From an uncultured Lachnospiraceae bacterium (lineage in GTDB: Bacteria; Bacillota; Clostridia; Lachnospirales; Lachnospiraceae), in assembly GCA_946631935.1 (NCBI GenBank), contig CAMPAP010000154.1, positions 1-18,880 of the forward strand: a stretch of 18,880 nt of DNA, read 5' to 3'. The stretch's first letter is position 1. Each line of letters begins with the position of its first letter. Below are positions 1 through 7,639 of the stretch, in pieces. The translations under genes and the position numbers were made by a program. The notes beneath the pieces were generated by a model, which worked only from the letters and a program-made list of their open reading frames with translations, ran no database searches and had not been told where the DNA came from.

Positions 1-1
1 C

Positions 2-490
2 GCTTTTATGAAATACGGAATTAAGCCCGATGTCCTTACAAGCGCCAAGGCCTTAGGGTGCGGCGTTCCCATCGGTGCGTTTTCAATGACCGAAAAGGTT
101 GGAAGCTCTTCACTTGTTGCAGGAGACCACGGAACCACATACGGCGGAAACCCTCTTGTCTGCGCGGCTGCAGTCAAGGTCATCGAGATAATGGAAAGAG
201 ACGATATCTGTAAGAAAGCCGCAAAAGCAGGGGAGTATCTTACGAAAAAACTTGATGAGTTTGTTGCGGAGTTTTCCTGCATCAAAGAACGCAGGGGAAT
301 GGGTCTCATGCAGGGACTTGTTTTTGACAAACCCGTTAAGGATATCATTAATACGGCTCTTGATAACGGACTGATCCTCATAAATGCAGGGGCTGAGATA
401 GTAAGATTCGTTCCTCCCCTCATCATCACTGAAACAGACATCGATAAGATGACGGATATTTTAAGAAAGGCTATAGCTTCAAATGAGTAA
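2..490 (+). CDS. argD: Acetylornithine aminotransferase, C-terminal part (5' end outside window)
   Basis: This is the C-terminal part of a class III PLP-dependent aminotransferase of the acetylornithine/ornithine type. The family transfers an amino group between N-acetylornithine and 2-oxoglutarate in cytoplasmic arginine synthesis. The frame is open to the window edge, so the start lies upstream; the first internal Met is at 8. The segment TSAKALGCGVPIGA contains the expected Schiff-base lysine (codon 47-49), and HGTTYGGNPL is the conserved phosphate-contacting segment. The C-terminal small domain looks intact. The stop overlaps the next start by 8 bases, which suggests translational coupling. 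Related class III enzymes (GabT, RocD) share these motifs; the ArgD call rests on overall resemblance and short C-terminal length. Confidence 0.88.
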   Translation, partial: AFMKYGIKPDVLTSAKALGCGVPIGAFSMTEKVGSSSLVAGDHGTTYGGNPLVCAAAVKVIEIMERDDICKKAAKAGEYLTKKLDEFVAEFSCIKERRGMGLMQGLVFDKPVKDIINTALDNGLILINAGAEIVRFVPPLIITETDIDKMTDILRKAIASNE

Positions 491-1901
491 AGCCGGAAAG
501 ATCATCAGTATAGCGGCACTTGCACTACTTGCGGGAGCCATTTTATACGGATCCACAAAAGAGATAAAAAGAGACGTTCAGGATGAAAATACCGATGCCT
601 GGCTCCACAGATCCGGTTCCATCACGGTATGGTACACGGACGAAAGACTGACGGGATTTATCAGCAAGGCTGCGGTTGAATTCGGCGAAAACGAGGATGT
701 CACCGTTGTTCCGGTGCTCATGCCCTCGGAAAAATTCCTGGAAGAGTGCTATGATGCTTCCCTTGAAGGCAGCGCATATCCCGATGTCATAATCCTTGGA
801 TGTGAAAACCTTGAAAAAGCCTATCTTTCCGGACTTGCATCGGAGCTTGAAGATCCGGACATGCAGTGCGGACCTCTTAATTTTTCGGATGCTGCCATAA
901 ATGCCGTTACATATCAGGGAAAAAAGCTCGGATACCCTCTGTCATTTGATACATCCGTCATGGTCTACAACAGGACATACCTTGAGCAGTGGGCATCCCA
1001 GGTGGCAATGGCCGATCTTACCGGAAACGCTGCGGACGTTGGCGGCGGAGAATCTGAGTCTGAGTCAGATGCAGGAGATACGGGACTTACCGCAGATGAT
1101 GTCGATCCCGTAAAACTCGATGAGCTTACAAAAGAATACATCCAGAAAATGGTTCCCTATACCTTAGAGGACCTTATGACCATTGCAAACAGCTACAGCG
1201 TTCCCGAGAATGTTGAAGGTATCATGAAATGGGACGTTTCCAGGATAATGTATAACTACTGGATCGTAGGCGGAGCCATGAGCATAGGCGGTCCCAGCGG
1301 AGATGACATTAATGACATATCCGTAAATAACGATACCGCAGTGGAGTGCCTGACAAAATACCAGGGTCTTCACGACTACTTTTCAATAGAGAGCAGCGAG
1401 GTCACATACGACTCCGTAATACAGGATTTCATTGATGGAAAGACCGTTTTTACCATAGGCGGATATGACCTTGTAAAAAAACTTGCGGATGCTACCGCTG
1501 ACGGAAGCCTTGTCTATGATTACGGTTTTTCCGAAATGCCCAATATCACTTCCGATATCCCCAGCAGCTCCCTTTCTCTTACAACTGTCGTTATGGTTAA
1601 CGGCTATACGGACCAGAAAGAAAATGCCGAGAAGCTTTCGCTTTATCTTACCAAGGATGCTTCCTCATATTTTACCGATTATACCGGACTTGCAAGCGCT
1701 TCAAGGTCCTTCGGATGGGAGGGAGGCGCTAACCAGATCTACGCTCTTGAATACTCAGGAAGCGTGTCGCTTCCCAAGATGATGGAGACCGAAAATTTCT
1801 GGATGCAGACAGAAGCTTGCTTTTCACGTATCTGGGAAGGCGGGGACGTTAAGGAAGAACTGGATAACCTGGACACTGTACTAAAATCCGGCATCAGATA
1901 A
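483..1901 (+). CDS. Extracellular solute-binding protein-like, membrane-anchored
   Basis: A 472-aa protein resembling family 1 ABC-transporter solute-binding proteins (periplasmic-binding-protein type II fold). It has a hydrophobic N-terminal segment at about residues 7-23 with no lipobox cysteine, so it is probably an uncleaved anchor or a poorly canonical signal peptide. The mature part shows the family's style: ITVWYTDERL near the N-terminus, YPDVIILG, a LGYPLSFDTSVMVYNR hinge-like segment and an FTIGGYDLV segment. An acidic Gly/Glu/Ser/Asp-rich linker around residues 185-205 interrupts the domain. No permease or ATPase gene is adjacent, so the ligand and any transport role are unknown. 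ATG at 483 overlaps the argD stop region. The family call is by overall resemblance only. Confidence 0.7.
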   Translation: MSKAGKIISIAALALLAGAILYGSTKEIKRDVQDENTDAWLHRSGSITVWYTDERLTGFISKAAVEFGENEDVTVVPVLMPSEKFLEECYDASLEGSAYPDVIILGCENLEKAYLSGLASELEDPDMQCGPLNFSDAAINAVTYQGKKLGYPLSFDTSVMVYNRTYLEQWASQVAMADLTGNAADVGGGESESESDAGDTGLTADDVDPVKLDELTKEYIQKMVPYTLEDLMTIANSYSVPENVEGIMKWDVSRIMYNYWIVGGAMSIGGPSGDDINDISVNNDTAVECLTKYQGLHDYFSIESSEVTYDSVIQDFIDGKTVFTIGGYDLVKKLADATADGSLVYDYGFSEMPNITSDIPSSSLSLTTVVMVNGYTDQKENAEKLSLYLTKDASSYFTDYTGLASASRSFGWEGGANQIYALEYSGSVSLPKMMETENFWMQTEACFSRIWEGGDVKEELDNLDTVLKSGIR

Positions 1902-1914
1902 AATGCGGAGAAAC

Positions 1915-1933
1915 GGCAGGCCGTGATCCTGCC
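1915..1933 (+). other. Small inverted repeat in the intergenic leader
   Basis: ggcagg (1915-1920) and cctgcc (1928-1933) form a perfect 6-bp stem with a 7-base loop just after the stop of the solute-binding-like gene. No T-run follows, so it is not an ordinary intrinsic terminator. It sits 15 bases upstream of the SD-sequestering hairpin at 1949-1967, giving the comEA-like leader two tandem hairpins. It may stabilise mRNA or may be chance. Confidence 0.35.
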
Positions 1934-1948
1934 TTGCATATACCTTCG

Positions 1949-1967
1949 ACCTCCTGAAAAAGGAGGT
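1949..1967 (+). promoter_or_regulatory. Hairpin sequestering the Shine-Dalgarno of the ComEA-like gene
   Basis: acctcct (1949-1955), loop gaaaa, aggaggt (1961-1967) form a perfect 7-bp stem. The right arm is the Shine-Dalgarno sequence itself, three bases before ATG 1971. The left arm is therefore an internal anti-SD that copies the 16S rRNA tail. Folding would block ribosome loading. The structure is seen directly; a regulatory role is inferred. Confidence 0.6.
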
Positions 1968-1970
1968 TAT

Positions 1971-2816
1971 ATGAAAAAAACAAAAACTTTGTGTGCTCTA
2001 AAGGTTCTGCTTCTGGCATTTCTTGCAGCGCCTGTTACACAGCTTTCATCCTGCGTGCGGGACAGGGCAGTTACACTGTCAGACCTTGAAACCATGGATG
2101 ATGCAGATGCCACGCAGTATGCAGACCCGACCGCCGAAACGGACGCCGTGACAGGCACTGAAACCGCTCCTGCGACCGCCTCTGCGACCGGCGCCGCGAC
2201 AGGCGACATGGCAGACGGTACAACGGACGCTGCGACAGCAGTTCCTTCGGCCGGAGATAGCGGTGCGCTGACAGCCCCGTCCTCTGCACCGGCATCCGCA
2301 CCCCCTACCGTATATGTCTGCGGAAAAGTGGTATCTCCCGGAGTATATGAATTAAAACAGGGTGCGAGAGTATCTGATGCCCTCAGCGCTGCGGGAGGAT
2401 TTACCGAAGAAGCGGACAAAAGCAGGATCAATCTTGCGGGATTTGTTTATGACGGCGAGATGATATATTTTCCCGCAGGGGATGAAGAAATCCCTCCTCA
2501 GGCATTTAACCCTGAAGGCCCCCAGGCAGCGGGAACCCAGGCAACCGGCCCCCAGGCAGCGGGAAACCATGCATCATCACCCGGAGCCCAGACATCACCA
2601 ACCGCCACTCAGACTCCCGGCGACCTTGTAAATATAAATACAGCAGGGACTGCGGAGCTTACATCCCTTCCCGGGATAGGCAACACCAGGGCGGAGGCCA
2701 TCATAAAGTACCGTGATCAAAACGGACCCTTTAAGAGTCCGTCCGACATAAAAAGCGTGCCCGGCATAGGGGAGTCCCTTTACTCCGGGATCGAAGAGCT
2801 TATCTGTGCAAATTAA
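1971..2816 (+). CDS. ComEA-like lipoprotein with SLBB and helix-hairpin-helix domains
   Basis: A 281-aa protein. The start at 1971 is chosen because aggagg lies just upstream; an in-frame GTG at 1923 would put the SD inside the gene. The N-terminus is a lipoprotein signal ending in LSSC (Cys28). An Ala/Thr/Gly-rich linker follows (about 35-105), then an SLBB domain (VYVCGKVVSPGVYELKQGAR onward, about 106-170), a second low-complexity linker with a 10-residue repeat, and a C-terminal ComEA-type helix-hairpin-helix pair (VNINTAGTAELTSLPGIG ... SVPGIGESLYSGI, about 218-281). In competent Firmicutes ComEA binds incoming DNA outside the membrane and hands it to ComEC. A comEC is present at 7640, but the two are separated by five genes. 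Lipid anchoring rather than a TM anchor is unusual. Confidence 0.85.
   Translation: MKKTKTLCALKVLLLAFLAAPVTQLSSCVRDRAVTLSDLETMDDADATQYADPTAETDAVTGTETAPATASATGAATGDMADGTTDAATAVPSAGDSGALTAPSSAPASAPPTVYVCGKVVSPGVYELKQGARVSDALSAAGGFTEEADKSRINLAGFVYDGEMIYFPAGDEEIPPQAFNPEGPQAAGTQATGPQAAGNHASSPGAQTSPTATQTPGDLVNINTAGTAELTSLPGIGNTRAEAIIKYRDQNGPFKSPSDIKSVPGIGESLYSGIEELICAN
2517..2565 (+). repeat. Short tandem repeat coding a 10-residue linker repeat
   Basis: The 19-base unit ggcccccaggcagcgggaa occurs at 2517-2535 and again at 2547-2565, a 30-base period. It encodes GPQAAGTQAT followed by GPQAAGNHAS in the linker between the SLBB and HhH domains. A length-variable spacer produced by slippage is the simplest reading. 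Confidence 0.7.
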
Positions 2817-2827
2817 GAGGATATAAA

Positions 2828-3523
2828 ATGGCTGCTAAGGTTCTTATAGTTGACGACGAAAAACTCATCGTCAAAGGAATAAAATTTTCACTTGAGCAGG
2901 ACGGCTACGAGGTTGACTGCGCCTATGACGGCGAGGAAGCCCTTGAAATGGTGGAAAAGGGTGAATATGACATCATCCTTTTAGACCTTATGCTTCCCAA
3001 GATCGGAGGCTATGATGTATGCCAGAGGATCAGGGAATTTTCAAGGACGCCCATCATAATGCTCACTGCCAAGGGCGAGGACATGGACAAGATCCTCGGA
3101 CTTGAGTACGGTGCCGACGACTATATGACAAAGCCCTTCAACATCCTTGAGTTAAAGGCAAGGATCAAGGCCGTCATGAGAAGAAGCCATACGGAAAGCA
3201 AAGCGCCACAGACCGGCGAAAGACTTTCGGCAGGAGGTCTCTCCCTTGACCTTAAGGGCCACAGGACCTTTAAAATGGGTAAAGAGATATCCCTTACCGC
3301 AAAAGAATTTGAGATGCTTAAGCTCCTTATGGAAAATCCCGATAAGGTCTACACAAGAAACGACCTTCTTACCAGCGTGTGGGGCGAGGATTTCCCCGGA
3401 GACGAGAGAACCGTTGACGTGCATGTAAGACGCCTCCGCGAAAAAATAGAAAGCGACGCCGGCAATCCCGAGTATGTACATACCAAATGGGGCATCGGTT
3501 ACTATTTTCACGTTCAGGCTTAA
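2828..3523 (+). CDS. OmpR/PhoB-family response regulator
   Basis: A 231-aa two-domain response regulator. The receiver domain (1-120) has the acidic pair Asp9-Asp10, the phospho-acceptor Asp53 (IILLDLMLP), Thr80 (IIMLTAK) and Lys102 (TKPF). The C-terminal winged-helix DNA-binding domain (about 130-230) carries SLTAKEFEMLKLLMENP, TRNDLLTSVWGED, ERTVDVHVRRLREKIE and the terminal GIGYYF hairpin. Phosphorylation by the kinase encoded 9 bases downstream should control its DNA binding. The SD aagagga precedes ATG 2828. The overall plan is PhoB/WalR/MtrA-like, but the regulon cannot be read from sequence. Confidence 0.96.
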   Translation: MAAKVLIVDDEKLIVKGIKFSLEQDGYEVDCAYDGEEALEMVEKGEYDIILLDLMLPKIGGYDVCQRIREFSRTPIIMLTAKGEDMDKILGLEYGADDYMTKPFNILELKARIKAVMRRSHTESKAPQTGERLSAGGLSLDLKGHRTFKMGKEISLTAKEFEMLKLLMENPDKVYTRNDLLTSVWGEDFPGDERTVDVHVRRLREKIESDAGNPEYVHTKWGIGYYFHVQA

Positions 3524-3532
3524 GGTTTATAC

Positions 3533-5023
3533 ATGAGTGATTTCTTATCAGGTTTAAAGTCCGTTATAATGCTCAGATCACTCAGATCGCGCATTTTTCT
3601 GATCATACTCATAGTCGGGATCATTCCCTGCTTTCTTGTCAGGATAACCATAGTGTCCGACTATGAATCAAGAGCTGTGGAAAACAGGGTTTCTGCGGTC
3701 CAGAATCAGCTTACCATAACGGCAAATCACCTTGTTGCGAACAAATACATATCGGCTCTTACGGGCCGTGCGGATGATTATACCGAATCTTTGGACGTCA
3801 TGGACGCGGAGATCGAAATGCTTTCCAATATCTACGAAGGAAGGATCATGATCATCGGTGGCAATTTTGAAGTACTTAAAGACACCTACGGCATATCCAC
3901 CGGAAAAACCATGATATCAGAGGAGGTTATAGAGTGCTTCAGGGGCAATTCCACCTCCTATTACGACAAAGAGCACGGATATATAGAGCTTACAACTCCG
4001 GTTGCGGACACAACCTCTGCGGGAGGCGCAGGGGTCATAAGGGGAGTCATGCTCACGTCCATATCCGATGACAGCATCGTAAATATGGCGGATGTCCTTG
4101 GTAACAACGCTCTTATCCTTGAGATAAGCATCATCGTCATAGTCATAGCCCTTGCGGTCATTTTGTCAAAATTTCTGGTAAAACCCATCGACAAACTCAC
4201 AAAAAGGATCTCCGACGTCAAGGCAGGCTACAACACAAATATAGAGCCCGTAAATGACATTTCCGAAGCTTCCCATATATCCGAAGCATTTAATAATCTT
4301 TTGGACAGGATAAACACCCTTGATGAAAGCAGGAGTGAATTCGTTGCAAACGTCTCCCACGAACTCAAGACTCCCATGGCATCCATGAAGGTCCTTTCGG
4401 ATTCGCTTCTTGCAAGCGGCACAGCAACAGTTGAGGAATACAGGGAGTTCATGCAGGATATCGCATCCGAGGTCGACAGGGAAAACAGGATCATAACAGA
4501 CCTTCTGGCCCTTGTTAAAATGGATGACAGATCCGGACAAAACCTTAACATCGCCCAGACCAATATCAACGAGATGACGGAGCTTGTCCTCAAAAGACTC
4601 AGGGTCATCGCAAGAAAACAGAACGTTGACGTTACCTTCGAGACCGAAAGACAGGTCATTGCAGAGGTTGACGAGGTCAAGATGACTCTTCTTGTTTCAA
4701 ACCTTGTGGAAAATGCCGTCAAATACAACCGCGAAAACGGATGGGTAAAAGTATCCCTTGATGCGGACCACCAGTCCTTTACCCTCACCGTTGAGGACTC
4801 CGGCCTTGGTATCCCCGAAGAGTCCACTCCCCATATCTACGAGAGGTTCTACAGAGTCGACAAATCCCACTCAAGAGAGATAGGAGGAACCGGCCTCGGA
4901 CTTGCCATAGTAAGAAACGTTGTCCTTATGCACCACGGATCCATAGAAGTTACCAGCAGGGAGGGAGAGGGAAGTAAGTTCGTCGTTACGATCCCCCTGA
5001 TATATATAGCAGATGCAAAATAG
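3533..5023 (+). CDS. Membrane sensor histidine kinase (HAMP-HisKA-HATPase)
   Basis: A 496-aa sensor kinase. TM1 is at about 20-41, an extracytoplasmic sensor domain of about 150 residues follows, TM2 is at about 193-213, HAMP at about 213-264, and the HisKA domain carries the phospho-acceptor His276 in SEFVANVSHELKTPMASMK. The ATPase domain has the N box NLVENAVKYN (about 388), the G1 box DSGLGIPEE and the G2 box GGTGLGLAIV (about 451). All catalytic motifs are intact. It is the cognate partner of the regulator just upstream. Its 3' end overlaps the GerMN lipoprotein gene by 11 bases, so the three products are probably made together. The architecture matches WalK/MtrB/PhoR-type kinases; the stimulus is unknown. 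Confidence 0.96.
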   Translation: MSDFLSGLKSVIMLRSLRSRIFLIILIVGIIPCFLVRITIVSDYESRAVENRVSAVQNQLTITANHLVANKYISALTGRADDYTESLDVMDAEIEMLSNIYEGRIMIIGGNFEVLKDTYGISTGKTMISEEVIECFRGNSTSYYDKEHGYIELTTPVADTTSAGGAGVIRGVMLTSISDDSIVNMADVLGNNALILEISIIVIVIALAVILSKFLVKPIDKLTKRISDVKAGYNTNIEPVNDISEASHISEAFNNLLDRINTLDESRSEFVANVSHELKTPMASMKVLSDSLLASGTATVEEYREFMQDIASEVDRENRIITDLLALVKMDDRSGQNLNIAQTNINEMTELVLKRLRVIARKQNVDVTFETERQVIAEVDEVKMTLLVSNLVENAVKYNRENGWVKVSLDADHQSFTLTVEDSGLGIPEESTPHIYERFYRVDKSHSREIGGTGLGLAIVRNVVLMHHGSIEVTSREGEGSKFVVTIPLIYIADAK

Positions 5024-5933
5024 ATCAATAAAAAGAAAAATAAGTATAATATGCGCTGTGTTGATGCTCCTTGCCCTTCCGTCATGCACTTCTGAGGAAA
5101 ATAAAAATCCTGAAGGCATGGTGAGCGTATACCGTATTAATAACGCTGAGACAAAAACGGAAAGCTACCTTGTACCGGATTCGGGAAACACCACTGAGGA
5201 GAGCATTGACATTCTCATAAATGCCCTCTCGGAAAAATCCCCGGATGCACAGTATAAGGCTCCGCTTTCCATGGGCTTTGACTGCCAGGGATACAGCTTT
5301 GAAAACGGCATCATAACTCTTGACATGAGCAGCGAATACAAGTCCTTAAACTTCACCACCGAAGTCCTTGTAAGGGCTGCCATCGTAAGGACTCTTTGCG
5401 GATGTAAGGACATAAAAGGAGTTGTTTTTACCGTGGAAGGCGATCCGCTTATTGACCACAGCGGATTTGAAGTAGGGACAATGACCGCCGACACATTCAT
5501 AAGCAACGACGGAAACGAGATAAATACCTACGAAGAAGTCTCCGTTACACTCTTTTTTGCCTCGGCTGACGGCTCATCCCTTATAGGCGTAAACCGCGAA
5601 AAATTCTATCCCACCTCAGTGCCCCTGGAAAGATTTGTTGTAGAAGAGATCATAAAGGGCCCCCAGATAGAAAATATCTACCCCTCCGTTAACCCTTCCG
5701 TATCCATAGTCAGCATCACCACCAAGGACGAAGTCTGTTATGTGAATTTAAGCAGTGATATACTTGTGCCGTATGGTAACGTCCCCACGCAGATCTCCGT
5801 TTACTCCATAGTAAACTCCCTTTGCCGGCTGCCTTCGGTAAAAAAAGTCCAGATACTTGTGGACGGCGTTGTTCCCGACCTTCTCGAAAGCTCCTACGAA
5901 GCTGATGAGAGCATGGTCATTCCCCTTGAATAA
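5013..5933 (+). CDS. GerMN-domain lipoprotein
   Basis: A 306-aa lipoprotein with a signal peptide ending in LALPSC (Cys25). Two GerMN-type domains follow: about 38-150 (VSVYRINN ... VEGDPL) and about 175-290 (VSVTLFFASADG ... KKVQILVDG). GerMN domains occur in the sporulation/germination protein GerM and in actinobacterial LpqB. The gene starts inside the kinase gene (11-base overlap), which ties it to the two-component system. In Actinobacteria LpqB is a lipoprotein encoded after mtrA-mtrB that modulates the MtrB sensor. An accessory or modulator role for this kinase is therefore a reasonable inference; a spore cortex/germination role is the alternative. Confidence 0.85.
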   Translation: MQNRSIKRKISIICAVLMLLALPSCTSEENKNPEGMVSVYRINNAETKTESYLVPDSGNTTEESIDILINALSEKSPDAQYKAPLSMGFDCQGYSFENGIITLDMSSEYKSLNFTTEVLVRAAIVRTLCGCKDIKGVVFTVEGDPLIDHSGFEVGTMTADTFISNDGNEINTYEEVSVTLFFASADGSSLIGVNREKFYPTSVPLERFVVEEIIKGPQIENIYPSVNPSVSIVSITTKDEVCYVNLSSDILVPYGNVPTQISVYSIVNSLCRLPSVKKVQILVDGVVPDLLESSYEADESMVIPLE

Positions 5934-5947
5934 AAAAGGATAAAAAT

Positions 5948-7018
5948 ATGAAACCCTTTGAGGCCCAGGCAAGCCTTGAAAAATTAAAAAAAGATATAAA
6001 AAGCGGCGATTTTAAGCGCTGCTACCTTCTTTTCGGCCAGGAAAGATATCTGAGAAACCACTATGAAAAAATGCTTCTGAAGGCTTTGGGCGGTTCAAAA
6101 GACGACATGAACACCACCTTTTTTGACACATCCGGGGTAAGCGTTCCTGCCATAATCGATCAGGCAGAGACACTTCCTTTTTTTGCTGACAGGCGTATCA
6201 TCGTCATCAGATACTCGGGGCTATTCGTAAAAAACGGCGACGAACTTGCAGAATACTTGGATAAAGCGCCTGAGACCACCACCTTCATATTTGTCGAAGA
6301 TAACGCAGACGGCAGGGTAAAGCTTTACAGACAGATCTCAAAACACGGACTCTGCACGGAATTTGTCACACAAAACACCACATACCTTCTCCAGAACATC
6401 GGGGCATTCCTCAAAAAGTACAACACCAGGATCAGCGAAAAGGATGCAAAATACCTGATAGACGTCATCGGTGCGGATATGGGTAATCTCATGTCAGAAC
6501 TGGAAAAGCTCACAGCTTTTGTTTTGGGCAGGGATGTGATCACAAGGGATGATATCGACTGCATATGCTGTAAGGATTACAGGGACAGGATCTTCGGCAT
6601 GATAGATGCCATAATGGCAGGGGACGTAAAAGCGTGCATGAAGGAGGACGAGGACCTTGTGGCACTTAAGATAGAGCCCGTCAAGATCATTCCCATGCTG
6701 GAAAAACAGTTCATGTGGATGATGCAGCTTAAGGGTATGCGCCTCAAGGGCGATAACAGGGATACCATTGTCGACAAGATTGCGTTCAAAAAAAGCGTTA
6801 ACCCCGAGACCGGTGAAGTTAAAAAAGGCAGGGGAGAGATCGGGGAATTCCAGATAGACATTTATTTAAGACAGGCCATGCACATGGAGATGGGACAGCT
6901 CCAGAGAGCCCTTGCGTTATGTGCCGATGCGGACCTCAGCTTTAAGAGTGGAAAAATGAATGACCGCATTGCGGCAGAGACCCTTATGGTAAAGCTCTGC
7001 ACCCTGAGACATGCTTAA
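5948..7018 (+). CDS. holA: DNA polymerase III subunit delta
   Basis: A 356-aa protein, close to the usual HolA length. Delta is the clamp-loader wrench that opens the beta sliding clamp in the gamma/tau-delta-delta' complex. The N-terminal AAA+-like domain begins with KRCYLLFGQERYLRNHYEK and has no P-loop, as expected. Further family segments are AETLPFFADRRIIVIRYSG, FIFVEDNADGRVKLYRQ and IGADMGNLMSELEKL, with a helical C-terminal collar. ATG 5948 follows a short spacer after the GerMN gene. In many Firmicutes holA lies next to comEC; here trmL and a terminator-like palindrome come between. Confidence 0.93.
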   Translation: MKPFEAQASLEKLKKDIKSGDFKRCYLLFGQERYLRNHYEKMLLKALGGSKDDMNTTFFDTSGVSVPAIIDQAETLPFFADRRIIVIRYSGLFVKNGDELAEYLDKAPETTTFIFVEDNADGRVKLYRQISKHGLCTEFVTQNTTYLLQNIGAFLKKYNTRISEKDAKYLIDVIGADMGNLMSELEKLTAFVLGRDVITRDDIDCICCKDYRDRIFGMIDAIMAGDVKACMKEDEDLVALKIEPVKIIPMLEKQFMWMMQLKGMRLKGDNRDTIVDKIAFKKSVNPETGEVKKGRGEIGEFQIDIYLRQAMHMEMGQLQRALALCADADLSFKSGKMNDRIAAETLMVKLCTLRHA

Positions 7019-7033
7019 AAACGGAGAAGGTCA

Positions 7034-7528
7034 TTGAATATTGTTTTGTTTGAACCTGAAATACCATATAACACCGGAAATATCGGAAGGACATGCGTTG
7101 CCACCGGTACAAAGCTCCACCTCATCAAGCCTCTGGGTTTTTCTCTTGATCAGAAGGAGATAAAAAGAGCGGGGCTTGATTACTGGCCTCAGCTTGACTA
7201 CGAAGTATACGAAGATCTGGGTGATTTTCTTGAAAAGAATAACCATCCCCTGCTTTGGTATGCAACCACCAAGGCCCACGGTACATATACGGATGTTTCA
7301 TACACACCCGGAGACTATATAATGTTCGGCCCCGAGAGCAGGGGGATCCCCGAGGAGATCCTTTGCAAACGCGAAGACAGGTGCATAAGGATACCCATGT
7401 TCGGAGATGCAAGATCCATCAACCTGTGTAATTCGGTTGCCATAATCCTTTTTGAGGCGCTCCGCCAGCAGGGATTTAACGGACTTAATACAAAAGGAGA
7501 GCTCCACAGACTATCCTGGAGCAAATAA
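7034..7528 (+). CDS. trmL: tRNA (cytidine(34)-2'-O)-methyltransferase
   Basis: A 164-aa SPOUT-family RNA methyltransferase. TrmL modifies the wobble nucleotide of certain leucine tRNAs using S-adenosylmethionine. The start is TTG at 7034, giving the characteristic N-terminus MNIVLFEPEIPYNTGNIGRTC-type motif, with ggag at 7023-7026 as SD. The trefoil-knot SAM site is complete: MFGPESRGIPEEIL, IPMFGDARSINLCNSVAIILFEALRQ. Length fits the short TrmL class rather than the longer TrmH/SpoU. It is the last gene of the upstream block. Confidence 0.94.
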   Translation: MNIVLFEPEIPYNTGNIGRTCVATGTKLHLIKPLGFSLDQKEIKRAGLDYWPQLDYEVYEDLGDFLEKNNHPLLWYATTKAHGTYTDVSYTPGDYIMFGPESRGIPEEILCKREDRCIRIPMFGDARSINLCNSVAIILFEALRQQGFNGLNTKGELHRLSWSK

Positions 7529-7572
7529 TGCGCTTCTGTGCCGCAATATCATAAAGCGGCCGCATTATAAAA

Positions 7573-7591
7573 GGGCGATCGCCCGTTTTTT
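7573..7591 (+). terminator. Probable weak intrinsic terminator after trmL
   Basis: gggcgatcgccc (7573-7584) is a perfect 12-base palindrome, giving a short GC stem with a gatc loop, followed by g and six T. It lies between trmL and comEC and fits a weak terminator or partial read-through point. An additional gccgc/gcggc inverted repeat lies just upstream in the same gap. Confidence 0.5.
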
Positions 7592-7639
7592 CTATGAGTT
7601 TCACCGATTATCACTATTTTTCACAAAAAAGGGGGTTTT

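Noticed and set aside
1923..1970. In-frame GTG start for the ComEA-like gene
   Set aside because: It would place the aggagg SD inside the coding region and spoil the lipoprotein signal; ATG 1971 is far better.
1967..2431. 154-codon open frame on the minus strand opposite the ComEA-like linker
   Set aside because: It mirrors the GC-rich Ala/Thr codons of the linker, is low-complexity (Ala/Val/Ser) and has no SD; the plus-strand gene has clear domains.
2517..2565. CRISPR-like repeats
   Set aside because: Only two 19-base units in frame inside a coding linker; no array with unique spacers was seen anywhere in the window.
4228..4827. 199-codon minus-strand frame opposite the histidine kinase
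   Set aside because: It is the antisense shadow of conserved kinase motifs, Ser/Leu-rich with no domain or SD.
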